Below, in pieces: positions 8,652 through 17,372 of a DNA stretch of 64,000 bases. The notes under the pieces are model-generated. The model had not been told where the DNA came from, searched no databases, and saw only the letters and a program-made list of their open reading frames with translations. The stretch is taken from contig NZ_JADCBK010000064.1 of assembly GCF_020253525.1 (NCBI RefSeq), positions 1 to 64,000 on the forward strand, written 5' to 3'. Each line of letters starts with the position of its first letter. Position 1 is the stretch's first letter. The translations under genes and the position numbers were made by a program. This DNA is from Aquidulcibacter sp. GTDB lineage: Bacteria > Pseudomonadota > Alphaproteobacteria > Caulobacterales > Aquidulcibacteraceae.

Positions 8652-9287
8652 CTATATATAGGTGCCGTCCCTTGGCCAATCATCGGGCACTAATGGAATA
8701 AAACCCGCTAAGCGCCTAATGTCCGTCGTCCAGCTGTCTGCTAAACGCCCTGGCATTAAGATAGCATGTATCACAACATCGCGTCCTAACGCCATGCCCA
8801 TTTCCACCCCAGTGAAACAGCCTGCAGTTGGCACCCCGCCCCACGCGCGCGACAGACCGTCTAATTTACCTCGACCATCTGGCGATCCGTCACTGGCTTC
8901 AATACGCCAAGCTGGCTTTGTTGTTCGCAACGCCGAGGCAACTTGATCATTGCCAAGAACAATTTCGCCGGCTTTTCGCGCAATCGAGAGCTGATTCAAA
9001 CAGCGCTGCCGCAAGGCCTCGACTAGTCTGTCCATCAAATCTTCGCGTGGCTTCGCCTCGCGCTTGAGGCCCCGCGAAAAAGCACCTTTCTTGATAGCAA
9101 GGCCTACAGCCTCCCGCGTGGAGGTTACCCACACCCCACGACCGGGTGCCCGTGCGGCTGGATCAGGAAAGACCCAGCCGTCAGGATCGGCCACAAATCG
9201 GATAAGGCCAGCCTCGGGCTGAACCTCTCCGGTGGCTACACAGCGCCGAACGCGTCCGGCGCCTTCACGTCGCTCACTCTTGTCCAT
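8652..9287 (-). CDS. YlxR/RnpM-type RNA-binding protein with an L7Ae-like domain
   Basis: The N-terminal YlxR (DUF448) domain shows RRCVATGEVQP, then LIRFV, GRGVWV and KKGAFSRGLK. A second half resembles the L7Ae/ribosomal fold (NQLSIARKAGEIVLG near the middle), as in alphaproteobacterial fusions called DUF448 or RNA-binding proteins. YlxR (RnpM) has been shown elsewhere to bind RNase P RNA. I chose MDKSERREGAG (9287) over the track start 23 codons upstream. This gives a 14-bp overlap with the end of nusA, typical for this pair. The stop codon lies in an odd palindrome, CCTATATATAGG. Confidence 0.88.
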   Translation of the reverse strand: MDKSERREGAGRVRRCVATGEVQPEAGLIRFVADPDGWVFPDPAARAPGRGVWVTSTREAVGLAIKKGAFSRGLKREAKPREDLMDRLVEALRQRCLNQLSIARKAGEIVLGNDQVASALRTTKPAWRIEASDGSPDGRGKLDGLSRAWGGVPTAGCFTGVEMGMALGRDVVIHAILMPGRLADSWTTDIRRLAGFIPLVPDDWPRDGTYI

Positions 9288-10884
9288 CGGCGGCAACTTC
9301 CGCCTCTGCTTCGGCTTCTTCAGCCGCAGGAGCCTCAACCCAGCCCATGGCGACACGTGCAGCCATGATCAGCGCATCCGCTTGCTCAACGCTCATGCTC
9401 ATGCCTTCCAAAAGGCCTGGGAAGCGGACTTTCTCACCATTCTTGACTTCAAACCAGCCACGCAGATCGTCTGAAACCAAGCCTGCGACGTCTTCCACAG
9501 TTTTCACGCCGCCTTCACCCAATTTGATGGCGATTTCCAGCGTAACCCCGGGCAGACCCAAAACTTCGTCTTCGACGCCAAGGCTGGTGCGCTTGGTATT
9601 GAGTTCGTTTTGAGCGCGTTCGATGTAATCGCGGGCGCGGGCTTGCAGCTCGGCGGAGACGTCTTCGTCAAAGCCTTCAATCTGCAACAGGTCGCCCAAT
9701 TCAACATAGGCCAATTCTTCGATGGTTTCGAAGCCTTCCGAAACCAGAAGGCGGGCCATCATCTCATCAACGTCGATTGCACCCATGAACAATTCGGTGC
9801 GGCTGTTGGCTTCTTTCTCGCGGCGCGAACGCTCTTCTTCTTCGGTCAGAATATCGATCGACCAGCCAGTCAATTGGCTGGCAAGGCGGACGTTTTGGCC
9901 GCGACGACCAATGGCCAAGCTCAATTGCTCATCTGGAACCACGACTTCCACGCGGTTTTCGTCTTCGTCGAGAACCACTTTGGTCACTTCAGCAGGCTGA
10001 AGCGCATTCACGATAAAGGTTGCAGGGTCGGGCGACCAAGGAATAATGTCGATTTTCTCGCCACCCAATTCGCCGACCACTGCCTGAACCCGCGAACCAC
10101 GCATACCGACGCAAGCGCCCACAGGATCGATTGAATTGTCATGGCTGAAAACGGCGATCTTGGCGCGCGAGGACGGATCACGGGCAACCGCCTTGATTTC
10201 GATGACGCCGTCATAAACTTCAGGTACTTCAGCTTCGAACAACTTCGCCATGAAGCCTGGATGGGCGCGCGACAGGAAAATTTGTGGGCCTTTTGGCTCA
10301 CGACGCACGTCGTAGATATAGCAGCGGACGCGGTCACCCATGTTCAGATTTTCGCGTGGCAAGGTCTGATCACGGCGGATAACGCCTTCGCCACGACCCA
10401 GATCGACGATCACATTGCCATATTCAACGCGCTTGACTATGCCATTAATGATGTCGGCAACGCGGTCCTTGTATTCTTCAAACTGCTTATCACGCTCTGC
10501 TTCGCGGACCCGCTGGGTGATGACCTGCTTACCGGTCAAGGACATCACGCGGCCAAAGTCGAACAAGGGCAGGTCTTCTTCAAAGACATGGCCCACATCC
10601 ACACTGGGGTCGATACGCTTAGCAACCGACAGCGGAATTTGCTGGCTGGGGTTTTCGACATCGTCTTGGGTCGCAACCACCGTCTGCTTGCGCTTCAGGG
10701 TCAGTTCACCTGACTTTGGATTGATGCGAGCATCAATCTGATGGTCAGCACCATAGCGGGCGCGGGCAGCTTTGCTGATCGCCTCTTCAATCGCTTCAAC
10801 CACGATCGATTCGTCGATATTCTTTTCATATGCGACCGAGCGGGCGATGGACAAAAGTTCAAGCCGGTTGGCGGAAATGGCCAT
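9274..10884 (-). CDS. nusA: Transcription termination/antitermination factor NusA
   Basis: NusA binds RNA polymerase and nascent RNA and modulates pausing, termination and rRNA antitermination. The order is the RNAP-binding N-terminal domain (ANRLELLSIARSVAYEK to about 130), an S1 domain (GIVKRVEYGNVIVDLG), two KH domains (VGACVGMRGSRVQ and LAIGRRGQNVRLA), and two helix-hairpin-helix-like acidic repeats at the C-terminus. The tail is Glu/Ala-rich. It sits between rimP and the ylxR-like gene in the canonical order. The start has a GAAGGA SD. Confidence 0.97.
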   Translation of the reverse strand: MAISANRLELLSIARSVAYEKNIDESIVVEAIEEAISKAARARYGADHQIDARINPKSGELTLKRKQTVVATQDDVENPSQQIPLSVAKRIDPSVDVGHVFEEDLPLFDFGRVMSLTGKQVITQRVREAERDKQFEEYKDRVADIINGIVKRVEYGNVIVDLGRGEGVIRRDQTLPRENLNMGDRVRCYIYDVRREPKGPQIFLSRAHPGFMAKLFEAEVPEVYDGVIEIKAVARDPSSRAKIAVFSHDNSIDPVGACVGMRGSRVQAVVGELGGEKIDIIPWSPDPATFIVNALQPAEVTKVVLDEDENRVEVVVPDEQLSLAIGRRGQNVRLASQLTGWSIDILTEEEERSRREKEANSRTELFMGAIDVDEMMARLLVSEGFETIEELAYVELGDLLQIEGFDEDVSAELQARARDYIERAQNELNTKRTSLGVEDEVLGLPGVTLEIAIKLGEGGVKTVEDVAGLVSDDLRGWFEVKNGEKVRFPGLLEGMSMSVEQADALIMAARVAMGWVEAPAAEEAEAEAEVAADGQE

Positions 10885-10916
10885 GTTTGTCTTCCTTCTG
10901 AAACGGAATGGGCTGA

Positions 10917-11522
10917 TTAGGTTAGATCTGGATCCACATCTGGCAGGACATCATCGGTGACAAATTCCACCTGATCGTCATCCAGAGCTTTTTCCAGTTG
11001 CTCAAGTTCGTCTTCATCTGCCCCGCGACGGCGCAAGGATTCGCGGATTAGATCGTCCGTCAGCACCAAGCGGGCGCTGGCGATCCATTCGAAGGGGATG
11101 AGGGCTGTGTCTTCTTCGCCTTCGAGATTGATGCAGATATTCGTGTCTTCAGTTCCAGCCAGCTCACCGGAGAAGCGCTTGCGCCCTTCGATACCGCGAT
11201 CCAGCTCTAACTTCGCTTCCCAGCCGATCCAGCGATCAAAATCCGAAAAGCGGGTCAAAGGACGATCAATGCCGGGAGAAGAGACTTCCAGCGCATATTC
11301 CCCCTCAATCGGGTCTTCGGCTTCAAGAAGCGGGCTCAAGCCCCGCGACAGCTTTTCGCAATCGCCGGACGACATACGGCCATCGGGACGCTCTGCCATG
11401 ATCTGAAAGGTCTTGCGGCGCGATCCCATCAGACGCACGCGCACAATCTCATAGCCCAAATCACGGGCAGCAGGCTCAATTAGAGCCAAGAGTTTGTCTT
11501 CATAAGGCGACGTTGTGCGCAC
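10917..11522 (-). CDS. rimP: Ribosome maturation factor RimP
   Basis: RimP assists early 30S assembly around S12. The N-terminal domain shows LIEPAARDLGYEIVRVRL and the hallmark YALEVSSPGIDRPLT; the C-terminal domain is SH3-like. The C-terminus is unusually acidic (about the last 30 residues). The start codon is GTG. It is the first gene of the nusA-infB operon and is preceded by the terminator of the FKBP gene, so the promoter should lie in 11523-11572. Confidence 0.94.
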   Translation of the reverse strand: MRTTSPYEDKLLALIEPAARDLGYEIVRVRLMGSRRKTFQIMAERPDGRMSSGDCEKLSRGLSPLLEAEDPIEGEYALEVSSPGIDRPLTRFSDFDRWIGWEAKLELDRGIEGRKRFSGELAGTEDTNICINLEGEEDTALIPFEWIASARLVLTDDLIRESLRRRGADEDELEQLEKALDDDQVEFVTDDVLPDVDPDLT

Positions 11523-11572
11523 GTGGGTCTCAATCTATTGCGCCATCCCTCTAAGGAGGTCGGCAGGTTTCA

Positions 11573-11612
11573 GAACAAACAAAAAGCGGCCCCGGTGACC
11601 CGGAGCCGCTTT
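11573..11612 (-). terminator. Rho-independent terminator of the FKBP gene
   Basis: On the minus strand AAAGCGGC, a GC-rich centre and GCCGCTTT run into TTTGTTTG. The inner CCGG/CCGG can lengthen the stem. It is the third of three consecutive hairpins downstream of the FKBP gene and lies just upstream of rimP. Confidence 0.85.
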
Positions 11613-11703
11613 GACCGCCTCAGGCGATCAAAGTCGATCTGTTAAACGCCTTATAGGCTGAGGAAGCCGCCTTGTCACCAGCTTTGGCGCAGGCTTCCTC
11701 AGC
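11613..11703 (-). ncRNA. Two strong hairpins in the FKBP 3' region; possible sRNA or structured 3' UTR
   Basis: GCTGAGGAAGCC (11657-11668) and GGCTTCCTCAGC (11692-11703) are perfect 12-bp inverted arms. Directly downstream on the minus strand, CTTTGATCGCC and GGCGGTCAAAG form an 11-bp stem with one G-U pair. With the terminator that follows, this gives a 130-base structured tail. The frame after the FKBP stop also stays open for 35 codons, so a former protein extension is an alternative. No promoter was identified. Confidence 0.35.
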
Positions 11704-11727
11704 GAAGTGGGTGCAAAGGCTAAAAAA

Positions 11728-12303
11728 TCAGCGGGTCGCACCCTTTTCAGCCTGAATCCCCGCATCGGAATCAGGGCCACCCACGATCTTTTCCAGCTTC
11801 ATGCGGAAGATCAAAAGCGAGTTCGGCGGAATTGGGCCACCGCCTTGGGCACCATAGCCTAGGGCGGGCGGCACCCAAATCGTCCATTCATCGCCAGGGC
11901 GCATCATTTGCAAAGCTTCAACCCAGGCTGGGATCAAAGCACCGACTTGAAACTCTGCCGCTTCGCCACGGGCAAAAGAGCTATCAAACACTTCGCCATT
12001 GAGAAGCTTACCTTCGTAATTCACCTGAACCATCGAATCGACTGCCGGCTTTGGTCCAGTCTCTGGACCCTTGGCAATGACGGCATATTGCAGGCCCGAG
12101 GCCGTCGTGATCACGCCAGGCGCGCTCTTATTCTTTTCCAGAAACTCCTTCGCGGCCTGGCCATTCGCGTCCAGCGGCGCTTCTGCCGCTTTGCCATCGA
12201 CGCCATCCATTACCGACTTATCTTGATTGGCACCGGCAGGCTGGCACGCCACAAGCGCAACGCACGAAATCAACATGAGGGACGTCAGTCTCTTTTTGAA
12301 CAT
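11728..12303 (-). CDS. FKBP-type peptidyl-prolyl isomerase lipoprotein
   Basis: From MFKKRLTSL the product has a lipoprotein signal with lipobox LVAC, so Cys20 should be lipidated and the enzyme anchored in the envelope. After a linker the FKBP domain shows VQVNYEGKLLNGEVFDSS, then GALIPAWVEALQMM, PPALGYGAQG and IPPNSLLIF, the usual active-site and core positions. It resembles FkpA/Mip-like enzymes without the long dimerisation helix. The track start (a TTG 14 codons upstream) is rejected because it would hide the signal peptide. It is downstream of fur, separated by about 55 bp. Confidence 0.9.
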   Translation of the reverse strand: MFKKRLTSLMLISCVALVACQPAGANQDKSVMDGVDGKAAEAPLDANGQAAKEFLEKNKSAPGVITTASGLQYAVIAKGPETGPKPAVDSMVQVNYEGKLLNGEVFDSSFARGEAAEFQVGALIPAWVEALQMMRPGDEWTIWVPPALGYGAQGGGPIPPNSLLIFRMKLEKIVGGPDSDAGIQAEKGATR

Positions 12304-12357
12304 AGGGGCAGCCTTTTGTTGGGAGAAAGGGTAAGCGGACGGCAAGAGGCCGCGGTA

Positions 12358-12771
12358 TCACGAGTCCTCAAGCGGGACGCCATAAAGCTCGAGCCGATGG
12401 TCGATCAACCGATAGCCCAAACGACGAGCGATTTCTTGTTGAAGGCGCTCGATCTCAGGATCGACGAATTCAAGGACGCGGCCTGTTTTCATATCGATCA
12501 AATGGTCATGATGCTCTGCGCCTGCTTCTTCATAGCGCGAACGCCCATCGCGAAAATCGTGACGTTCGAGGATGCCGCTTTCTTCAAACAAGCGGACCGT
12601 GCGATAGACCGTGGCGATAGAAATGCCCTTGTCGACCGCCGCCGCGCGGCGGTGCAATTCTTCCACGTCAGGATGATCTTTGGCTTCCGACAGAGTGCGC
12701 GCGATGATGCGGCGCTGCTCGGTCATACGCAGACCTTTTTCCACGCAAAGGGCTTCAATGCGATCAGGCAT
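12358..12771 (-). CDS. fur: Ferric uptake regulator family repressor
   Basis: This is an iron- or metal-responsive DNA-binding repressor. A winged helix comes first (KGLRMTEQRRIIARTL, then ISIATVYRTVRLFEESG). The metal-binding and dimerisation domain carries the Fur hallmark EHHDHLIDMKTGRV. No CxxC zinc motifs are present; only one Cys is visible, as in many alphaproteobacterial Fur proteins. I prefer the second Met (MPDRIEALC, 12771), which agrees with orthologues; the track start is six codons upstream. It follows rimI. The specific metal (iron, manganese or other) cannot be read from sequence alone. Confidence 0.88.
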   Translation of the reverse strand: MPDRIEALCVEKGLRMTEQRRIIARTLSEAKDHPDVEELHRRAAAVDKGISIATVYRTVRLFEESGILERHDFRDGRSRYEEAGAEHHDHLIDMKTGRVLEFVDPEIERLQQEIARRLGYRLIDHRLELYGVPLEDS

Positions 12772-12835
12772 AGTGGTTCCATCCGTCATGGTTAAGATAT
12801 GCGAGGTTTGCGCTGTTTCGTCTACAGCTTTGACA

Positions 12836-13279
12836 TCAATGTGCTGTAGTCAACGCACAAGAAAGAAGCTTTGCGTCCATATTCGGGCCATTTTCGCGCC
12901 GATAATAGGCTTTGCGGACGCCGATTGGCGTAAATCCATGGCCTTCATAGAGCGCTAAAGCCGGCAGATTATCGGCGGCAACTTCCAAGAAAAGACGAAC
13001 GACACCATGTCCGACCAAGTCTTGTTTCGAAGCGGTGAGAAGAGCGGCGGCGTGCCCATTTCGTCGCGCTGATGGATCAACAGCCAAGGTCAAAATCTCA
13101 GCTTCGTCGCCAATAGCGCGAACCAACAAAAAGCCTGCAATCGGCTTGCCAATGATCCAAACAAAATCTGATGCCACATAAGTAGCAAAGTCGGCCTCCG
13201 ACCATGAATGATCAAACGCAGATTGGTGGATGCGGGCAAGGGCCGCCGCATCTGAGGGGTGCGCACGGCGCAAAGTCAT
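12836..13279 (-). CDS. rimI: Ribosomal-protein-alanine N-acetyltransferase (RimI-like GNAT)
   Basis: This GNAT-fold acetyltransferase is about 147 residues long. Acetyl-CoA-binding motif A appears as LTLAVDPSARRNGHAAALL. FLEVAADNLPALALYEGHGF and a C-terminal GVRKAYYR match RimI, which acetylates S18. Its ATG overlaps the tsaB stop by four bases (ATGA); tsaB-rimI pairing is common. A CTACAGC/GCTGTAG hairpin overlaps the stop codon (12822-12849). Confidence 0.88.
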   Translation of the reverse strand: MTLRRAHPSDAAALARIHQSAFDHSWSEADFATYVASDFVWIIGKPIAGFLLVRAIGDEAEILTLAVDPSARRNGHAAALLTASKQDLVGHGVVRLFLEVAADNLPALALYEGHGFTPIGVRKAYYRRENGPNMDAKLLSCALTTAH

Positions 13280-13923
13280 GTCAGCGCAGTTTCCAAAGAG
13301 AGCCCCCCGGGAAGCTTTGCCTCATGTCCGCGCAAGTAAAGCGGGGCGGGTGGATTGCTGGCCGGGTCAAGGTCCTGGGCCAATTGCGCCAATATCACAG
13401 GGTCTGGCACATCTTGCTTCACCACCTGCCAATCCGGGCGAAGTCGGGCCAGACTGGCTGCGCCCGGCCCGGTTAAACTCCATTCCCCATGGAGGCGATC
13501 GAGCACGCTTTCGACATCAAGGCGACACGGCTCGATGACGCACACGCGCCCCTCCCACGCCCCGACAAATAGACTTCCGGCTACATCAATGGCCGCCAAG
13601 GTACGCTGAGCCGCCGCACCATGGGCCAGGACTTCCAGCGTCGAAATGCCGAGGCAGGGTCGATCCAAAGCCACTGCTAAACCACGCGCAAAGGCAAGGC
13701 CGATACGGAGTCCTGTAAAGGCACCAGGACCGCGTGTCACAGCAATGCGATCAATCTGAGCCGCATTAACCCCCGCCTCTATCAGCACTTCATGCACCAT
13801 GGGGGCGAGGCGCTCCGCCTGACCTTTGGCCATGGGCTCGACGCGCGACACAAGGACTTCGCCCGATCGCAGAACCGCCACGGAGCAGGCATTTAGCGCT
13901 GTATCTATGGCCAGAATAAGCAT
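13276..13923 (-). CDS. tsaB: tRNA threonylcarbamoyladenosine biosynthesis protein TsaB
   Basis: TsaB (YeaZ) is the ASKHA-fold partner that supports TsaD in making t6A37 in tRNAs. Motifs are LAIDTALNACSVAV at the N-terminus, ERLAPMVHEVL and GPGAFTGLRIGLAFARGLA. I prefer ATG 13923, with a GGTGGGG SD, over the GTG two codons upstream. It is translationally coupled to rimI. Confidence 0.93.
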   Translation of the reverse strand: MLILAIDTALNACSVAVLRSGEVLVSRVEPMAKGQAERLAPMVHEVLIEAGVNAAQIDRIAVTRGPGAFTGLRIGLAFARGLAVALDRPCLGISTLEVLAHGAAAQRTLAAIDVAGSLFVGAWEGRVCVIEPCRLDVESVLDRLHGEWSLTGPGAASLARLRPDWQVVKQDVPDPVILAQLAQDLDPASNPPAPLYLRGHEAKLPGGLSLETALT

Positions 13924-13958
13924 CGGCACCCCACCATCTACGCGTCGCGGAGACGGCC

Positions 13959-14306
13959 TCAGATAATGGTCAAAAGAGCAGAGTTTGGACGACCAAGAAC
14001 CGCCTTGTCGCCATTTATTCCAATCGGACGCTGGATAAGCTTAGGGTTCTTGGCCATCGCGGCAAACACATCCGCATCACTTGCATCCGCAGGAAGACCC
14101 GCGTCAGCAGCATCCTTTTCGCGCATGAAGGCGCGAGGCGAAACCCCACCCATTTTTTGGGCGATTTCTTTGAGTTCATCAACGCTCAAACGCTCTGCCA
14201 CCAGCATATAGCGGCGGATTTCGGGCTGAATGCCGGCAGCCTCCAGCACTTCAAGACCCTTTTTCGACGAGCCGCAGCCCGGATTATGGATTAGAACATA
14301 GCTCAT
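13959..14306 (-). CDS. ArsC-family (glutaredoxin-type arsenate reductase-like) protein
   Basis: The thioredoxin-fold ArsC family pattern is clear: HNPGCGSSKKGLEVLEAAGI with the reactive Cys11, and a C-terminal LIQRPIGINGDKAVLGRP. The length of 115 residues fits ArsC. The family includes true arsenate reductases and uncharacterised Spx/YfgD-like members. No arsenic-resistance genes are adjacent, so a role in arsenate reduction is not shown. It is probably a single gene ahead of tsaB, separated by 35 bp. Confidence 0.88.
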   Translation of the reverse strand: MSYVLIHNPGCGSSKKGLEVLEAAGIQPEIRRYMLVAERLSVDELKEIAQKMGGVSPRAFMREKDAADAGLPADASDADVFAAMAKNPKLIQRPIGINGDKAVLGRPNSALLTII

Positions 14307-14505
14307 CGCTGCCGCTCCTAAATTGGTTATTGATCTGGCCTGCTAAATGGCGGGGGGATCAATCAAAGTAAAGGGTTGGGAAAGAAAGATATGACCGTTA
14401 TTGGGCTAGGTATGGCCCGCCCTTTACCGCTTGCCATAAGCAGGACATGATGGGCGACGCTTGAAGGCAGAGCGGGTCGCCTAATTGGCGCTGAAGGAAG
14501 TTCCT

Positions 14506-15936
14506 GTGACTGAGATAAGCAGCCCAACCGCAACACCAACGACCCGTTCACCTGAAAAGCTAGACCGCTCTGCCCTGTCTTGGGCGTGTTTTGAGGCCGG
14601 CCGTAATCCTTATGTGATCTTGTGCACGATTTATATTCTTGCGCCATATATTGCGACGACCGTGTTTTCAGACCCCGTGGTAGGACAGGCAACCATCGCG
14701 AGTTGGCATACGCTGGCTGGGATAATCGTCGCCCTGACGGGCCCATTTCTTGGTGCCATTGCAGACCGCTTTGGTAACCGCAAGCCGATCTTGGGTGTCG
14801 TCAGTTTTACCATGGTTCTGGCTATTTTTAGCCTATGGTGGGCCCTGCCCGCCGGCCAAGGCGGACTATCGATTGTGATGATCGGCACCTTGACCACAGC
14901 ACTCGGGGCCATGTTTGCTTATACCGAAGTGCTGCACAATGCGATGTTACAAACGGCCTCTACGCCAGCCACTTTGCCGCACGCATCTGGGCTTGGACTA
15001 GCCCTCGGTAATTTGGCTTCAGTCGTCTTCTTGATCTTTGTCCTATGGGGCTTAGCGTTTCCCGGGCGCGTGGATTGGAGCTTTGTGCCCAGCCAGCCTC
15101 TGTTCGGCCTGGACACTGCAACCCATGAGACCAGCCGTATTGTCGCGCCAATGACTGCCATTTGGTTTGCGATAGCTGCCTTACCTTTGTTTTTCTTCTC
15201 TCGCGACAAAAAGCCTTCCGGCATGAAACCGTCAAAAGCAGCTATTGATGGGGTCGTGGGCATGTTCAAAGCCGTTGGTCGTCTATTTCGTGTCGACCGC
15301 AATGCCGGCCTCTATCTGATTGCCCGCATGCTTTATGTCGACGGCAAAACCGCCATTCTAATTGTTGCGGGGGTGACCGCAGCGGGTGTGTTTGGCTGGG
15401 ACCTCTTGGAGATGTCCGCCTATGGTGTGATCTTGTCGATATTTGCGGTTTTTGGCGGCTTAGTTGCGGGCAGAGTTGATGCGCGGATAGGAGCAAAATG
15501 GTCCATCATCGCAGAAATTGGCGTAACCTTATTGTGTTTGATTGTCTTAACCGCGCAGTCCAAGACCCATGTGTTTGGCTTGCCCGTGGTGCCAGACACC
15601 CCAATTTGGAATGCGCCCATGTTCACCACTCTGCCCGAAGTCGTATTTGTATGTGGGGCAATCATCATCGCCATATCCATCACAGCAGCCTATGCCTCCT
15701 CACGCACCTTGATGGCCAGACTTGCCCCCAAGGGTATGGAAGGAGAATTCTTTGGGCTTTACTCTTTGGCAGGTTCGGCCACCGTTTGGATGGGCCCAAT
15801 GTTGGTAGGGATATTCACCAAGGCGTTTCAAAGCCAACAGATTGGATTGGCATCGACTGGATTTTTGCTAATCGGTGGCCTCTTCCTCATGCTTTTTGTC
15901 AAGCAGCCACCTCGCCTTGAAAGCGGGACCTACTAG
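14506..15936 (+). CDS. MFS transporter of the UMF1/Atg22-like type
   Basis: This is a polytopic membrane protein with about 12 hydrophobic segments. The motif-A loop is ADRFGNRKPIL, there is a central cytoplasmic region (RDKKPSGMKPSKAA), and the C-terminal half contains MEGEFFGLYSLAGSATVW, typical of the UMF1 family related to vacuolar Atg22. The track starts at a TTG. The GTG seven codons later has an AAGGAAG SD at five bases and is chosen. Substrate unknown. It is monocistronic or followed at about 40 bp by pabB, with no obvious functional link. Confidence 0.88.
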   Translation: MTEISSPTATPTTRSPEKLDRSALSWACFEAGRNPYVILCTIYILAPYIATTVFSDPVVGQATIASWHTLAGIIVALTGPFLGAIADRFGNRKPILGVVSFTMVLAIFSLWWALPAGQGGLSIVMIGTLTTALGAMFAYTEVLHNAMLQTASTPATLPHASGLGLALGNLASVVFLIFVLWGLAFPGRVDWSFVPSQPLFGLDTATHETSRIVAPMTAIWFAIAALPLFFFSRDKKPSGMKPSKAAIDGVVGMFKAVGRLFRVDRNAGLYLIARMLYVDGKTAILIVAGVTAAGVFGWDLLEMSAYGVILSIFAVFGGLVAGRVDARIGAKWSIIAEIGVTLLCLIVLTAQSKTHVFGLPVVPDTPIWNAPMFTTLPEVVFVCGAIIIAISITAAYASSRTLMARLAPKGMEGEFFGLYSLAGSATVWMGPMLVGIFTKAFQSQQIGLASTGFLLIGGLFLMLFVKQPPRLESGTY

Positions 15937-15977
15937 ATTGCGAACAGCCCCGGATCCTCTGACGTAAAGACGCCCAC

Positions 15978-17372
15978 GTGACGCACCCCGCCGTTCGCTC
16001 TCTTTCCTGGCAGCCCGCGCTGCAGGCGCTTGCCTCGTTAGAGCAGGAGGCCGGATGTCTTGGATTCATCGGCGGCGGCACCCATGCTCTGTCGCGGTGG
16101 TCATATGTGATGGCAGAGCCGGTTCGCATCCATAGCTGGCACCGAAGCGCTGGCCATGATCCCTTTATAGACTTGGATGAAGCCTTAGTAGCCCCCGGTA
16201 TCAAGCTGCACCCAGATCTGGGACCATTTCAAGGAGGGTGGGCCGGCCTTTTGAGTTACGAACTTGGCCACGCCTTCGAGGTTTTACCAGAGACTGGCAG
16301 AGAAACCTGGCCCAATGCGTGGCCAGATGTTTGGCTGGGCCTGTATGATACTTTGGCCGTATTTGATGCAGAAAATCAAAGAGCTTGGGTATTATCTTGG
16401 GGCCTCAATAACGCTGGACATTTGGACTTTGCCTTGGCTGAGCAGCGCGCACAAAAACTGGCAACCTCTCTGGAGGCCGCCCGCCCGCTGCCCTTAAAGG
16501 CCGTAGAAGCGCCCACCGAACTGGCGCTGATCCCGTCTTTGCCGCGCGCGACCGTCGAAAGACAGATCGCACGCGCTGTCGACTATATCCATGCGGGTGA
16601 CATATTTCAGGCCAATATATCTGCACGCTTCTCGGGCCAACTCGCGCCAGATGACACGCCTATGGAGTTGTTTTGTCGGCTGATGGGGCGTCATCCTTCC
16701 CCGTTTGCGGCCTATCTATGCCTAGGCGATAAGGTTGTGGCATCCCACTCGCCAGAGCGCTTTATCTCTCGAGACCCGTCAGGCACCTTGGAAACTCGCC
16801 CAATCAAAGGCACCGCTCCGCGTTACAAAGATCCAGCTCAAGACAGCCGAAGTGCGCAGTCCCTGCTTGCCAGCGATAAAGACCGAGCTGAAAATTTGAT
16901 GATTGTTGATTTGATGCGCAATGACATTGCCCGTGTCTGCGAGGCAGGCAGTGTGAAGGTGCCACGCCTGTGCGATTTAGAGAGCTTTTCCACGGTGCAT
17001 CACTTAGTATCGGAAGTGCGCGGCCGTCAAAAGCCAGGCCTTAGCTTTTTCGATGCCCTGCGCAGTTGTTTCCCACCGGGATCCATCACAGGCGCACCCA
17101 AAGTCCGCGCCATGGAGATCATTAGCGAGCTAGAAGGTGAGCCGCGCGGCCCTTGGTGCGGCTCCATGATCCGGGTTGGCTTTGACGGAGCAGCCGATTC
17201 CAATGTGTTGATTCGAACCGCTGCGTGCCGCAGGAATGGCGATCTTTGGCAGATTGACGCCCGCGCTGGCGCTGGCATTGTGGCAGATAGTGAGCCGCCA
17301 AACGAATATGAGGAAATTTTGGTGAAAGCGCGTGCGCTTCGTATTGCCGCCAATCGGGGAGATGTGGCGTGA
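15978..17372 (+). CDS. pabB: Aminodeoxychorismate synthase component I
   Basis: PabB aminates chorismate to 4-amino-4-deoxychorismate for folate synthesis. The C-terminal chorismate-binding domain shows RPIKGTAPR (the Lys distinguishes PabB from TrpE), ENLMIVDLMRNDIARVC, VHHLVSEVRG and PPGSITGAPKVRAMEII. The N-terminal part holds the GGWAGLLSYELG stretch. The start is GTG. The stop overlaps the start of the pabC-like gene (GTGA), so the two are coupled. No glutaminase subunit (pabA) is visible nearby. Confidence 0.94.
   Translation: MTHPAVRSLSWQPALQALASLEQEAGCLGFIGGGTHALSRWSYVMAEPVRIHSWHRSAGHDPFIDLDEALVAPGIKLHPDLGPFQGGWAGLLSYELGHAFEVLPETGRETWPNAWPDVWLGLYDTLAVFDAENQRAWVLSWGLNNAGHLDFALAEQRAQKLATSLEAARPLPLKAVEAPTELALIPSLPRATVERQIARAVDYIHAGDIFQANISARFSGQLAPDDTPMELFCRLMGRHPSPFAAYLCLGDKVVASHSPERFISRDPSGTLETRPIKGTAPRYKDPAQDSRSAQSLLASDKDRAENLMIVDLMRNDIARVCEAGSVKVPRLCDLESFSTVHHLVSEVRGRQKPGLSFFDALRSCFPPGSITGAPKVRAMEIISELEGEPRGPWCGSMIRVGFDGAADSNVLIRTAACRRNGDLWQIDARAGAGIVADSEPPNEYEEILVKARALRIAANRGDVA

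Noticed and set aside
11908-12795. 295-aa plus-strand ORF over the FKBP and fur genes
   Set aside because: Antisense to two clear genes; low-complexity His/Arg-rich translation with no motif.
12822-12849. CTACAGC/GCTGTAG hairpin at the rimI stop as a terminator or Fur operator
   Set aside because: No T-tract follows on the minus strand, and the sequence does not resemble a Fur box; only seven paired bases.
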